Assembly (NCBI RefSeq): GCF_010994275.1
Contig: NZ_WMCD01000015.1
Location: 1-64,000 of the forward strand
Source of the DNA: Cyclobacterium jeungdonense
GTDB lineage: Bacteria > Bacteroidota > Bacteroidia > Cytophagales > Cyclobacteriaceae
DNA length: 64,000 bases
Direction: 5' to 3'
The notes under the pieces were generated by a model. That model saw only the letters and a program-made list of their open reading frames with translations. It did not search any database and was not told where the DNA came from. Below are positions 25,812 to 35,730 of the stretch, piece after piece (position 1 is the first letter of the stretch; each line of letters opens with the position of its first letter). The position numbers and the translations under genes are program-made.

Positions 25812-26135
25812 TTAAGGAATGAAGTTACTTTGTGAATGATTAATTAATCCATTTAATTGACTTTTTAAAGTACTAATTCTTCTAATGGATACTGAATACT
25901 TTTCCATATTATCCAAAAGCATCATTCGTTTTTTAAAATCAACTTCATTAATCTTAAAGCCATTTACCAAAACATTTCTATTAATCTTAATAAAAAGGTC
26001 TGGAAGCTTATTTGAAACAGAATTTAGAGTTTCTGTAGAAATTATCTTACTTTCTTTCAAATTAAAAGTAACTAATCCATTTTCCACATTTACTGAATAT
26101 ATTTCAAAAAGATCGATCTTTTTTATTTTATTCAT
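25812..26135 (-). CDS. Stand-alone LytTR-type DNA-binding protein
   Basis: The 107-residue protein is essentially one LytTR domain: an opening beta strand region (FEIYSVNVENGLVTF), the helix/recognition part LPDLFIKINRNVLVNGFKINEVDFKKRMMLLDN broken here into its blocks FIKINRNVLVN and INEVDFKKR, and YSVSIRRISTLKSQL at the end. LytTR proteins usually carry an N-terminal receiver; none is present, nor a kinase nearby. The frame opens at 26165, but MNKIKKIDLF at 26135 is a more natural start. AT-rich codon use matches the island. Confidence 0.7.
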   Translation of the reverse strand: MNKIKKIDLFEIYSVNVENGLVTFNLKESKIISTETLNSVSNKLPDLFIKINRNVLVNGFKINEVDFKKRMMLLDNMEKYSVSIRRISTLKSQLNGLINHSQSNFIP

Positions 26136-26220
26136 TGATCTGGTAAAATAAAGACAGTGACTCATAAATATTATATTTTTTTTTAACTAAAACAAATTAA
26201 ATAATTCAATAGAAAAAATA

Positions 26221-28083
26221 CTATACCAAATAAACTATGGGAGAAACATTAATTCTATTTGCTAAATCAATAGCTAATTTCAATTCTCCTTTAAAAATAG
26301 TTAATTCCCAATGAATTCCATATGAATGTGGATTTGTAATTTTAAACATTAATTTCTTAGCCTTTTTATCAACACATGCTGAAATATTTAAAAATTCATT
26401 ATGTTTTATTAAAAATGTATTTTCATTAATACATATCAAACCATTTGGCAAAGGCAAATAAACGGCTTCAGGCTTAACATCTACTAAATCAATATTTATA
26501 CATTCGTTCTCCATTAACGCAGGACAATATAATAAATATTCTATATTAAAATCGATTTCTAAACCACAGCAATCATCATTTGGAATAAAATCAGCAATAA
26601 TTCGTTGCATATCATCACCAATTTGAAAAAGAATCAGATCTCCTTCACTTCCAAATATCCTAATTAAATCAATCCAGCAATCAGACTTCTCAATCTTAAC
26701 TAAATCTTCCAAAGAATCTTCATAAGTATCAAATAACTCTCCACTATAGGTATCAATTAAAAAGCTATCTAAAGAGGAGGCTAATTTCAATAAATAAACT
26801 ATATGCGCTACATCTTCAAATACTTCATCAGCCTTAATAAGGCTATATTGTACCTCATGGGGAGTAGGATACCAGCCAGTGGAATCTGAAATTTCAGCCA
26901 ATAATTGGGCTTTCCATGCTCTACTCAATCTTTCCAATACATCGGGCCTTTGAGAAATTTCCTTTGGAAAAACATTCAAAAGGGACTCTAGCCCTATTAA
27001 CCTAGACCTACTTTTCCAAGTTTGATTTCTAATTCTCATGTCATCTTCATGAGGTTGACTATTAAAACCAGACCATATGTACCCTCCTTTACTTCTTTCC
27101 ATATTCCAAGAACCATCTAAAAGCTTTTTGGAAGGTGAGATCAAATTATATTTTCCCTCTAAAGATTTTAAGAAGGCTTGAATCCCGCTAATTGTATATC
27201 CTTGAGATTCAATTTCAATCAAATATTTTTCGGCATAAAAATGCCAGGAAGGATCAAATACACATTCTGCCGCTAATTAGGGCCTCATATGAGCTTTTCC
27301 AAACCTTTCACTAGACCCTACATGATACCATTTCCATTCAATGTCTTTATAATTACATATTAAGCCATTTAATTTTCCTTCATTCTTTTGATTTTGGTAT
27401 CCTTGTTTCAAGAATTGCTTATTCTTTCGTAAAAGGATTTCTTCATGAGCATTTAGATTTTTTTTTGAATAAAGTTTGTCTGCCATACCTTCTAAAATAT
27501 GCCCCCAACCTACCATTAACTTCATTTCATTTAAGTTAAAATAAGGAGGTAAGCTTGATAGATTGTCTGGTTTATCATATAAATAATAGTAATAATCATC
27601 TTTAACTATAGCTACATCGAACCATTCTTTAAGCATACTCAATCCTTCACCTGAAAAATTTTCATGAGAAAAAAAGATTCTACTTGGTTTGAGACCATAA
27701 GATTCTAATATTTCTCGATTTAATTTAATGGATTTAATTAAATCATATTTTGGATAAGCTATCCATATTTGAGGAGAAAATGTGCAAGAAATAAGTTCAA
27801 TTTGTTCTTTATTTATTAGGATTTTAATTATTTCTAAAACACCCGGATAGTTATTCGCAATAAACTCAATGGAGTATCCCGAAATCTGAAGATTAAAACA
27901 CCAGCTCGGGTGACGTAATAGAATGTTAAGTAATGGAACTATTCCTTCTCTAATTTGTCGATGATATGAATTCAAATTTCCAGCAGTATACGCGACATTT
28001 ACAGTATGGATTCCCAATGCAAACTTATTCATGAATAGAAAATTAGTTTTACAATAATTAGAATTTGGCATAATTAATAGCAT
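26221..28083 (-). pseudogene. GH57-like glycoside hydrolase gene interrupted by one in-frame stop
   Basis: Two frames, 28083-27277 (268 residues) and 27276-26221, are in the same phase and separated only by a TAA at 27277-27279; together they make about 620 residues. The N-terminal part resembles the beta/alpha-barrel of GH57/GH38-type enzymes: ISGYSIEF at 67-74, INKEQIELISCTF at 90-102, and FFSHENFSGEG at 137-147, where the catalytic glutamate would lie. After the stop, translation continues smoothly (LAAECVFDPSWHFYAEKY), so the break looks recent. The likely start is M18 (28032). A sequencing error or readthrough cannot be excluded. Confidence 0.6.
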
Positions 28084-28573
28084 AGGCTAAACAGTGACGT
28101 ATGAATGAGCTACTAAAAATCAAAAACTCATACATCTCCCTTTTATCCTAATATTATTAATTCCAATTATATCTTATTTAAAAAGGCCTTATGAGTTGAA
28201 ATATTGTACACTAACCCAGAATATAACAAGTTTTTAAAAAACTTACTCTAACTACTCATTCTCGAAATGAATTTCCAAAATTCAAAATCCCTTTTCAAAA
28301 GCATTATCCACACCTAACTCAAATTTTTTTCTCGAATTTTCATAATTTCGATTCAAAAAAATCTTACCTTCCTTTTTAGAAATTCAGAACAGGAGAATAC
28401 ATAGTTCCCTCCCCTCCGATGAACATAGACTTCGGATTAGATTTTTGACTTTTAAATAGATAATCGATCTAATTTAACAAAAAAAATTAGTTGTAAAAGT
28501 TTTTAGTAATATTTGCCATGTTCAAATAATAAATGCAACAGTTCTGCAATTCTCAGAAAAAAATTGAAAAATT
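28084..28573. other. AT-rich non-coding right shoulder of the island
   Basis: About 490 bases with no credible reading frame, tRNA or strong hairpin. The promoter of the GH57-like gene should be at its left edge. It ends at the terminus of the IS4-like remnant. Confidence 0.45.
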
Positions 28574-28934
28574 TCAATGCTGTCCTAATTAATTTTTGAT
28601 TTATCATTTATCTGCCAATTAGGAATCACTTAAGTAGTTTAAGAAAACAGATCCCCCTGTACTTTCTTTTGTGGTGGTTTGTCGGGTTCCATAAATGGGC
28701 TATCAATCCATTTTTGCAGTTCGACTTTAATAAAAATATTGAGTCTTATAAAAGTGACCAGATTGGACAGGTGCCACCCGAGTTTTGCTGCTGCCTTCAT
28801 GACTTTGAGTAGGAGGATGCTGATCAACGCAGTCCATATCTCTATCATTATCGCATTTTTGGAGGTCCCGATAAAAGTTTTGATTTTCAATAGCTGTTTA
28901 AAGTCCCGAAAAAACACTTCAATTTCCTATCTTG
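28574..28934 (-). mobile_element. C-terminal fragment of an IS4-like transposase with its IS end
   Basis: The minus strand encodes about 95 residues beginning EIEVFFRDFKQLLKIKTF and continuing IGTSKNAIMIEIWTALIS and LGWHLSNLVTFIRLN. This is the segment around and after the last DDE glutamate (the E...K of the YREK motif) in IS4-type transposases. A TAG precedes it at the N-terminal side, so the rest is gone. After the stop comes the IS terminus ending ACAGCATTGA at 28574. The same terminus occurs at 21838. Confidence 0.8.
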
Positions 28935-28947
28935 GTAAAAAAAAAGT

Positions 28948-29760
28948 ATGGAAATAAAGAATAAAGTGGTTGTTGTCACTGGAGCTACCTCCGGAATTGG
29001 TCAAGCCTGTGCCCTCATTTTTGGTAAAGCAGGAGCTAAAATTTGGATTACCGGTAGAAGCAGAGTTAAATTAGATGAAACATTGCTTCTGCTTCAAAAA
29101 GAAGGGGTTGAGTGTGGAGGTGAAGTTTGTGATGCAGCCAAGGCCGAGCATAACGAAAAAATGGCCCATGATGTTATCCGGCATTATGGAAAAATAGATA
29201 TATTGATCAACAATGCAGGGATAAGTATGCGGGCACTTTTCCGGGATTTGGACTTAAAGGTTTTTCACCAGGTGATGGACATCAATTTTTGGGGAACTGT
29301 TTATGCCACTAAATACTGTATGGAAGAAATCATAAAGAATAAAGGTGCCATTATCGGAGTTTCGTCCATTAATGGGTTTCGGGGAACTCCTGCCAGAACT
29401 GCCTATACCGCCAGTAAATTTGCGATGAACGGGTTTCTGGAAGCCCTTCGAACAGAAGTTATGAAGCTTGGCGTACACGTGCTGGTAGTTTGTCCAGGAT
29501 TCACCGCATCCAACATCCGGAATAACGCCCTGACCGCAGATGGAAGTCCCCAGGAGGAATCTCCGAGGGATGAAGAAAAAATGATGACTGCAGATCAGGT
29601 TGCTGAGGCCATATTGAAGGCGCTGATCAAAGGAAAAAGAGATTTGGTCCTGACCAGGCAGGGGAAACTGGCTTCATTTTTGAACAAATGGGTACCTGGA
29701 ATCATGGATCAGGTGGTGTACAATCACATGGCAAAAGAAAAGGACTCACCCTTCAAATAA
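28948..29760 (+). CDS. Short-chain dehydrogenase/reductase
   Basis: The 270-residue classical SDR has the nucleotide-binding TGATSGIGQA (10-19), NNAG near 90, the catalytic serine in GVSSINGF and the YxxxK in YTASKFAMN. GRSRVKLDE after strand 2 suggests NADPH preference. The C-terminal region (LTRQGKLASFLNKWVPGIMDQ) resembles the membrane-associated dehydrogenase group that acts on lipids or steroids. Its start lies only about 14 bases from the IS4-like fragment, so its native upstream region has been replaced. The helicase gene follows after 6 bases. Confidence 0.9.
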   Translation: MEIKNKVVVVTGATSGIGQACALIFGKAGAKIWITGRSRVKLDETLLLLQKEGVECGGEVCDAAKAEHNEKMAHDVIRHYGKIDILINNAGISMRALFRDLDLKVFHQVMDINFWGTVYATKYCMEEIIKNKGAIIGVSSINGFRGTPARTAYTASKFAMNGFLEALRTEVMKLGVHVLVVCPGFTASNIRNNALTADGSPQEESPRDEEKMMTADQVAEAILKALIKGKRDLVLTRQGKLASFLNKWVPGIMDQVVYNHMAKEKDSPFK

Positions 29761-29766
29761 AAGCAG

Positions 29767-32700
29767 ATGCTCAAGGATGTTTTTAAGGTATACCTGAACC
29801 GCTTGGTTGATCTCTCTTCGAATAACCGGTCTATTTTTCTTCCTAAAATCATCCAGTATCAGATGATTGACTTGAAAGATTTTCATTTTTTGAATAATCA
29901 TCCTTCTTTTTTTTATATCACTGAATTGCTTGGCAGGAAGCGGAGCATACCGTTGATTCAGGTATTGGACTCAAGAGATAAGAACGTTAATCAGCTTTCG
30001 CTTCGGTTGAAACGTCTGCAACATCAGGTTCGCTTTGCAGTCGAAGAAACAGGGGAAAAAAGTTTGTTCGTTGGGTGGCCTTTTGTGGAAGGAAAATTGG
30101 GGAATGAGCAATTGATCCGCTGCCCATTGATATTTTTTCCTGTGGATCTGGTTCTGGAAGATAAAACCTGGTATTTGAAAAAAAGTGTAGGAGAATTACC
30201 TTTCCTAAACCCTTCTTTTCTATTGGCATACAGCCAGGCTCTTGGACAGCCTTTTGACAAGGAATGGCTGGAGCTTTCCATGGAAGATTTTAGTAAGGAC
30301 CCCATGGGTTTCCGAACGGATCTCTATCATTACCTTAAAAATCAGGTAGAATTAAACTTCAATCGCGAAATCTATCAGGATAAATTGGAGTTTTTTCCCG
30401 ACCAAAACCGGGAATTTTTTGACGAAACGTTTGACACGGGAATTCTTCGCCTTCAACCCTATGCCGTCTTGGGACAATTCTCCCAAAAAAGTTCTTTTTT
30501 GATGGACGATTATGAGCAATTGATGGGAAGCGTCAGCCAAAATAATTTGGAGGAATTATTTTCCGATAAATTCGGAAATCAGGAAACTTCCCTGAGTCAA
30601 GCCCAGGAGAACAACCTGTACACCACCTTTCCTATGGATGCCAGCCAGGAAGAAGTGATCAAGCATGTAAAATCCGGAAATTCCTGTGTGGTACAGGGCC
30701 CTCCGGGTACCGGGAAATCACAACTTATCTGTAATCTGGTTGCTGACTTTACCTCTCGCGGGAAAAAGGTACTGGTAGTATCCCAAAAAAGAGCGGCTTT
30801 AGATGTCGTGTACGAAAGGCTGGCATCCCAGGGCATGGCTAATTTTACCGCTTTGATCCATGATTACCGCGGAGATCGGAAAGAACTTTATAAAAAAATT
30901 GCGCATCAGATTAGCTCACTAGAAAATTACCAAACCTTAAACCGGTCACTGGACGCCATTCAACTGGAACGAACGTTTAGCCAAATGTGTCGGAATATCG
31001 AGAAATATTCCGATTTTTTTGACGAATACAAACAGGCCCTTTTTGACCTGAAAGATTGTGGAGCTCCGGTTAAAGAGCTTTACCTGACCTCTGATTACGG
31101 CAAGGAAGGTATAGATTTGACTCAGTTTTACAGGGCATTCAAACTGGATGAGCAGGATGCATTTTTGAGTGATTTCGAACAGTACCAGTACTATTACCGA
31201 AAATTTCAAGTCGCTTCTTCTTTCTGGTTGCATCGGGTTGATTTCGCTGAAATGGGCCCCGAGGCACTGCGGGGAGTTTCCGGGACCTTTCAGGAACTTT
31301 CCTCCGTAAAACAAACGGCGAAGAAAGATCTGGATTCCATGCTCGCTGATACGTTTGAGTATGGTCTGATTTATCAATCTTTTCAACAAAAAGAAAAGAT
31401 AGAATCCTTGATGAATACCATCAACAGCCCGGAAATTTTTGAAAAATTTAAAACCTTTATGAGCAATGATCCGGCCGAACTGGACAGGCTATGGTTGGAG
31501 AATAAGGTAGAGATGGTACGCAAGTTACTTTCAGAAGAGGGAGTAGAATGGGGAATCGGAGATGATGAGGTAGAAGCTGTGCTTAATAAGGCAGTCCAGG
31601 CAAGCAAACAAGTAGAATCCTGGTACGGGAGGATGGCGGTGAGTCTGGATGGAAAAAAATACAAAGAGGTACTTTCTTTACTCGAAAAAAACGACTTGAA
31701 ACGGGATAAGAAGGATATCCGGATTTTGATTCACAAACTGGAGAACCGGATGAACCTGAATCATCAATACACCTTGTTGGCGCAAAAGTCGTGGATAAAG
31801 CTTCCGGAAAAACCTTTTTCCATCCATTCTTTTAACCAAATGGCTACCGTTTTGGTGAAAGCGATGAACGCCCGTTTTATCATGAAGGAGTTAGGGGTGT
31901 TGGCCTCTTACTTTTTTAAGCCACAGTTTTCTTATTCTCATTTTCAAAGCCTTTTAGAAGGAGTAACGGTAATCAACGATTGGGTGGAGGCACATTTCGG
32001 AACCTGGAGAAAGTACCTTAGCGAAATCCAGATCAAGCATTTATTAAGTTCACCAGATGAGGAAAAACTCAATGAAGTCAGGGAAGGCCTAGCCAAAGAT
32101 GTAGATGAGCTGATACGATTTGACCGGTTGAGAAAACAAATGGAAGAAGAAGGGAAAAAAGTCGCCGAGAAAATCATGGATGAGTACCCCCATGCTGAAT
32201 TTGGCGAGCTAAAAACGCTCTTTCTTTCTAGTCTCAAAGTAAGTTGGGTAGGACATCTGGAAGCGAAATACCCTGTACTAAAGGAAATAAATGGGCCTCA
32301 AATTAAGAGCTATATCACGGATTTTGAGCATTCGGTAGAAGAAAAGCTAAAAACAGCACGGTTTATCGTCGAATTACGTTTGAGGGAAGGGGTTTGCCAG
32401 CATCTGGAATACAATCGCCTGAATAACCTTATTACCTATAGGGAACTGGCTCATCAGGTGGGGAAGAAAAGGCAGATTTGGTCCGTAAAAAAATTGATTT
32501 CTTACTATCGGGACGAAATTTTCCGACTAGTGCCCTGTTGGCTGGCTTCTCCGGAAACTGCTTCCGCTCTTTTTCCTCTGGATCAGGAGTTTGATTTGGT
32601 TATTTTTGACGAGGCTAGCCAGTGTTATTTCGAACGGGGGCTTCCCATGATGCTGCGAGGCAAGCAGGTCGTAGTAGCTGGCGATCGGCATCAGCTCCAG

Positions 32701-33765
32701 CCTTATGACCTATACCAGACCCGATATCAATCAGAGGAGGAGGAAAGTATGGAACTCGAAATTGATGCGCTACTGGACATGGCCTCCAAGTTTTTTCCCA
32801 CGTTTCATTTAAGTACCCATTACCGAAGTGCGACCTTACCCTTGATTCATTTTTCCAATCAGCATTTTTATGAAGAAAAACTCTACATGTTGCCTGACAG
32901 GAAGGTTTTAAATAGTGGACATAAGGGCATTCAACTGATCGAAGTCGACGGAGTTTGGGAGAATCAGACCAACCGGGCAGAGGCAGAGGAAGTGCTGAAT
33001 CAGGTACATATTTTGAGAGCCAAATTCCCTTCTGAAAGCATTGGCATTATTACATTCAATTACTATCAGATGCTGTTAATTATTGGCTTGATGGAAGAGG
33101 ATCCGAATCTCTCAGAAGCTTCTCGGATACGTGTCAAAAACATAGAGAATGTACAGGGAGATGAATTTGATAGGGTGGTTTTTTCGACAGGCTATGCGAA
33201 AAATTCCGAAGGAAAATTTACGGCGAATTTCGGGCTGTTGTCCCGAAAAGGAGGAGAAAACAGGCTCAATGTTGCTATTACAAGAGCAAGAAAGGAAAAT
33301 ATCCTGATTACCAGTCTGCGAACCGGATACTTTAAGGAACGCCAATTACAAAACCCGGGAATTCGACTGCTCCGGGAATACATTTCTTATGCCGGTTCCA
33401 TACAGGAGGGAGAAATGCCGGAAACTACGCTAAATGTGGCTGGGTATAACCGCAGTTGGTCATTGAAAGACCGGCTCATGGGTACCTATGGTAATCACGA
33501 TGTGGGAGAAAACCCATACGTTCGGGTGATGGATCTCGAAGTGAGGGAAGGCAAGAAAGCTGTAGCAGCGATCCTCACGGATGATCAGCGCTTCTTTTCT
33601 TCAAAATCTGCTAAGGAAGCCTTCGTATACCATCCTCAGTTGTTGACTTCCAGGAATTGGAACATTGTGTTTCTTTTTAGCCGTCAGTACTGGTTAGACA
33701 AGGAGGATTTACTGCAAACCAAAATTTCGCAGGGGAGTTTTTCCAGCGATGAAAAATCTGGGTGA
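29767..33765 (+). CDS. Large UPF1-like superfamily 1 helicase
   Basis: The 1332-residue protein has the SF1 Walker A GPPGTGKS at about 311-318, Walker B FDEASQC near 947, motif III AGDRHQLQPYD, motif V NVQGDEFDRVVFS and motif VI LNVAITRARKE near 1167. About 600 residues of mostly helical, charged sequence lie between Walker A and Walker B, and 300 unassigned residues precede Walker A. The order of motifs is that of the AAA_11/AAA_12 (UPF1/Dna2-like) helicases. No nuclease domain is obvious. It is probably co-transcribed with the SDR gene. Substrate, DNA or RNA, is unknown. Confidence 0.88.
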   Translation: MLKDVFKVYLNRLVDLSSNNRSIFLPKIIQYQMIDLKDFHFLNNHPSFFYITELLGRKRSIPLIQVLDSRDKNVNQLSLRLKRLQHQVRFAVEETGEKSLFVGWPFVEGKLGNEQLIRCPLIFFPVDLVLEDKTWYLKKSVGELPFLNPSFLLAYSQALGQPFDKEWLELSMEDFSKDPMGFRTDLYHYLKNQVELNFNREIYQDKLEFFPDQNREFFDETFDTGILRLQPYAVLGQFSQKSSFLMDDYEQLMGSVSQNNLEELFSDKFGNQETSLSQAQENNLYTTFPMDASQEEVIKHVKSGNSCVVQGPPGTGKSQLICNLVADFTSRGKKVLVVSQKRAALDVVYERLASQGMANFTALIHDYRGDRKELYKKIAHQISSLENYQTLNRSLDAIQLERTFSQMCRNIEKYSDFFDEYKQALFDLKDCGAPVKELYLTSDYGKEGIDLTQFYRAFKLDEQDAFLSDFEQYQYYYRKFQVASSFWLHRVDFAEMGPEALRGVSGTFQELSSVKQTAKKDLDSMLADTFEYGLIYQSFQQKEKIESLMNTINSPEIFEKFKTFMSNDPAELDRLWLENKVEMVRKLLSEEGVEWGIGDDEVEAVLNKAVQASKQVESWYGRMAVSLDGKKYKEVLSLLEKNDLKRDKKDIRILIHKLENRMNLNHQYTLLAQKSWIKLPEKPFSIHSFNQMATVLVKAMNARFIMKELGVLASYFFKPQFSYSHFQSLLEGVTVINDWVEAHFGTWRKYLSEIQIKHLLSSPDEEKLNEVREGLAKDVDELIRFDRLRKQMEEEGKKVAEKIMDEYPHAEFGELKTLFLSSLKVSWVGHLEAKYPVLKEINGPQIKSYITDFEHSVEEKLKTARFIVELRLREGVCQHLEYNRLNNLITYRELAHQVGKKRQIWSVKKLISYYRDEIFRLVPCWLASPETASALFPLDQEFDLVIFDEASQCYFERGLPMMLRGKQVVVAGDRHQLQPYDLYQTRYQSEEEESMELEIDALLDMASKFFPTFHLSTHYRSATLPLIHFSNQHFYEEKLYMLPDRKVLNSGHKGIQLIEVDGVWENQTNRAEAEEVLNQVHILRAKFPSESIGIITFNYYQMLLIIGLMEEDPNLSEASRIRVKNIENVQGDEFDRVVFSTGYAKNSEGKFTANFGLLSRKGGENRLNVAITRARKENILITSLRTGYFKERQLQNPGIRLLREYISYAGSIQEGEMPETTLNVAGYNRSWSLKDRLMGTYGNHDVGENPYVRVMDLEVREGKKAVAAILTDDQRFFSSKSAKEAFVYHPQLLTSRNWNIVFLFSRQYWLDKEDLLQTKISQGSFSSDEKSG

Positions 33766-33824
33766 TCCGTGAATTACCCAAGCCTGACAGAAGTAGAATC
33801 TTGGTGTTTCCCAGAAAGCAGGAA

Positions 33825-34310
33825 TCAATTTTGCAACTTACTACCCGTTATTTTTATTCCGACTGATTCAATTCCCCTAAGGGAATCTTTTCTCATATAT
33901 TGGATTAAATGAATGCTTGATCCGAAGGGTATTTGGTTTCCAGGAAGGGTGTCGTATACGGTTCTTCTGTTTCCAAACCCTTTTCCTAGCGGTATTCCCG
34001 TTTTTGAATCAAAGAGGCCGATATTTAAGAGTGAATCGATTAAAACCGTTTGAAGGCTATCTTTGAGCAGGTACCTGATGTAGAGATTATGGTACTCATA
34101 GTTGTCGTTGTAGCGTATTCCTACAGATGTGGTGACAGGAGCAGTTATTTCCAAGGAATCCACCGTAAAAGAAAGGGTATCCGTAACAATCCAACGCTGC
34201 GAGCTAATATCCTGAAACGACTCGTATAGCCGGTCCCGATTGCAGGCAACTGAGACCGATAGGACCCAAAGCAACATCAAAAGGGCTCCTCTTTTCTCTT
34301 TAATTATCAT
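33825..34310 (-). CDS. gldH: Gliding-motility lipoprotein GldH
   Basis: GldH is one of the Bacteroidota lipoproteins needed for gliding and type IX secretion in Flavobacterium. The 161-residue protein has a lipobox (SVSVAC), then YESFQDISSQRW, VTTSVGIRYNDNYEYHNLYI and a C-terminal HLIQYMRKDSLRGIESVGI, all typical of the family. The frame opens at 34391, inside ricT, but ATG 34310 gives the lipoprotein signal. It overlaps the ricT end by 11 bases. No other gld gene is in the window. Confidence 0.88.
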   Translation of the reverse strand: MIIKEKRGALLMLLWVLSVSVACNRDRLYESFQDISSQRWIVTDTLSFTVDSLEITAPVTTSVGIRYNDNYEYHNLYIRYLLKDSLQTVLIDSLLNIGLFDSKTGIPLGKGFGNRRTVYDTLPGNQIPFGSSIHLIQYMRKDSLRGIESVGIKITGSKLQN

Positions 34311-35679
34311 CAGTGGACCCTTTGTTGGGTTTGTTTTGCCCGCCCCTGTTTCGGTTAGGATTTGGTTTCCTTTTTTTATTACGCGATCCATTTCCGTTTA
34401 CTTTCGAATCAGGACTTTCTGGTTTTCCCTGGGACTGCGGAGAATTTTCCGATGAATTCTGGCTTCTATTACCACGTTTTTGATTCCGATTATTTCGACG
34501 GGGCTTATTGGGTGAAGCACTTCCTCCCTCTGCATCCGATTGTTGCGCGGCATTTGGGTTGGGTTTTCGGTTTTTCGGTTTTCGTTTCTTTTTACGTTTG
34601 GTTTGGGAAAATTTCTTGTCTAATAATTCCAGATCTTCGTTGGTTTTATTTTGATCGTAATCCCCTTCAAATGCCTTATCTAATTTCAGGCTAAACGGTG
34701 TAATCCCCTTTTCATTTTGGTTAACAATAGCCTGAACACGGTCACAGTCTATGGAATGCCAATTATTGTCATCGTTATAGCTAAACCACATTAACCTTCT
34801 GAAGATATCTGTTTTTTGGAGCTTGGCAGATCCAGCTTCAGTAAGCAAGGGTTTTTCAATTTTGGGAATATCTTTCAATGCCATCAAATAGCTGTCCAGC
34901 TCAAAATTAAGGCAGCACTTTAAACGGCCACATTGCCCGGATAGCTTGCTGGGATTTAGCGAAAGGTTTTGGTACCGGGCAGCAGAGGTCGTCACGCTTT
35001 TAAAATCATGGATCCAGGTAGAACAACATAGCTCCCTGCCGCAAACACCTATTCCTCCCAATCTCCCAGCCTCCTGTCTAAGGCTTATCTGCCTCATCTC
35101 TACCCTGATTTTAAACTCGGAAGCCAAAAGTTTTATCAATTCCCGGAAATCAACCCGATCATCGGCAGAATAATAAAAAGTAGCTTTGGAATTATCCGCC
35201 TGATATTCCACATCGGAAAGTTTCATGGCAAGCTTGATTTCATCGATAATTTGCTTGCTCCTGTAAATGGTTGGTATTTCCCTATTTTTAGCTTCCTGCC
35301 ATTTTTCCAGGTCCTTCTGGGTAGCCACCCGGTAGATACCCGTGATGGCGTCGTCATTTTTCACCTTCCTTTTTTGCATCTGAAGGCGCACCAACTCACC
35401 CTGAAGGGATACGTAACCGATATGATGTCCATTCGGTACGTCCACCACCACAGGGTCTCCGGTCGTTAGTTGCAAAAGGTTGGTATTTCTAAAATAGTCC
35501 TTTCTTCCCCCTTTAAATTTAATTTCAACAACATCGAATTTATCTACTTCCGGTATTCCCATATGAGAAAGCCAGTCGAACGTATTCATTTTATTGCAAT
35601 CCTCTGTACCGCAGCTTCCGTTATTCTGGCATCCGCCAACGGCGTTTGCATCGGTACTGCAATTGGTGCATCCTGACAT
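34300..35679 (-). CDS. ricT: PSP1-domain protein, RicT-like
   Basis: The 459-residue protein has an N-terminal cysteine cluster (MSGCTNCS, GGCQNNGSC, TEDC), then the PSP1 domain with GGIGVCGRELCC and SGQCGRLKCCLNFE, cysteines that in RicT relatives hold an Fe-S cluster. In Bacillus RicT acts with RicA and RicF on RNase Y. Residues from about 365 are a low-complexity, Lys/Arg/Asn-rich tail that may contact RNA. The gldH gene begins within its last codons, a pairing seen repeatedly in Bacteroidota. Confidence 0.88.
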   Translation of the reverse strand: MSGCTNCSTDANAVGGCQNNGSCGTEDCNKMNTFDWLSHMGIPEVDKFDVVEIKFKGGRKDYFRNTNLLQLTTGDPVVVDVPNGHHIGYVSLQGELVRLQMQKRKVKNDDAITGIYRVATQKDLEKWQEAKNREIPTIYRSKQIIDEIKLAMKLSDVEYQADNSKATFYYSADDRVDFRELIKLLASEFKIRVEMRQISLRQEAGRLGGIGVCGRELCCSTWIHDFKSVTTSAARYQNLSLNPSKLSGQCGRLKCCLNFELDSYLMALKDIPKIEKPLLTEAGSAKLQKTDIFRRLMWFSYNDDNNWHSIDCDRVQAIVNQNEKGITPFSLKLDKAFEGDYDQNKTNEDLELLDKKFSQTKRKKKRKPKNRKPNPNAAQQSDAEGGSASPNKPRRNNRNQKRGNRSQNSSENSPQSQGKPESPDSKVNGNGSRNKKRKPNPNRNRGGQNKPNKGSTDDN

Positions 35680-35730
35680 AATTCTATCTATTTATAGGGA
35701 GTTTCCTCCTCGTGAAAATAGGGAGTCAAT

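Noticed and set aside
29767..33765. The large helicase as a phage-defence gene
   Set aside because: No nuclease, methylase or other defence partner is next to it; the adjacent SDR is not a known defence component.
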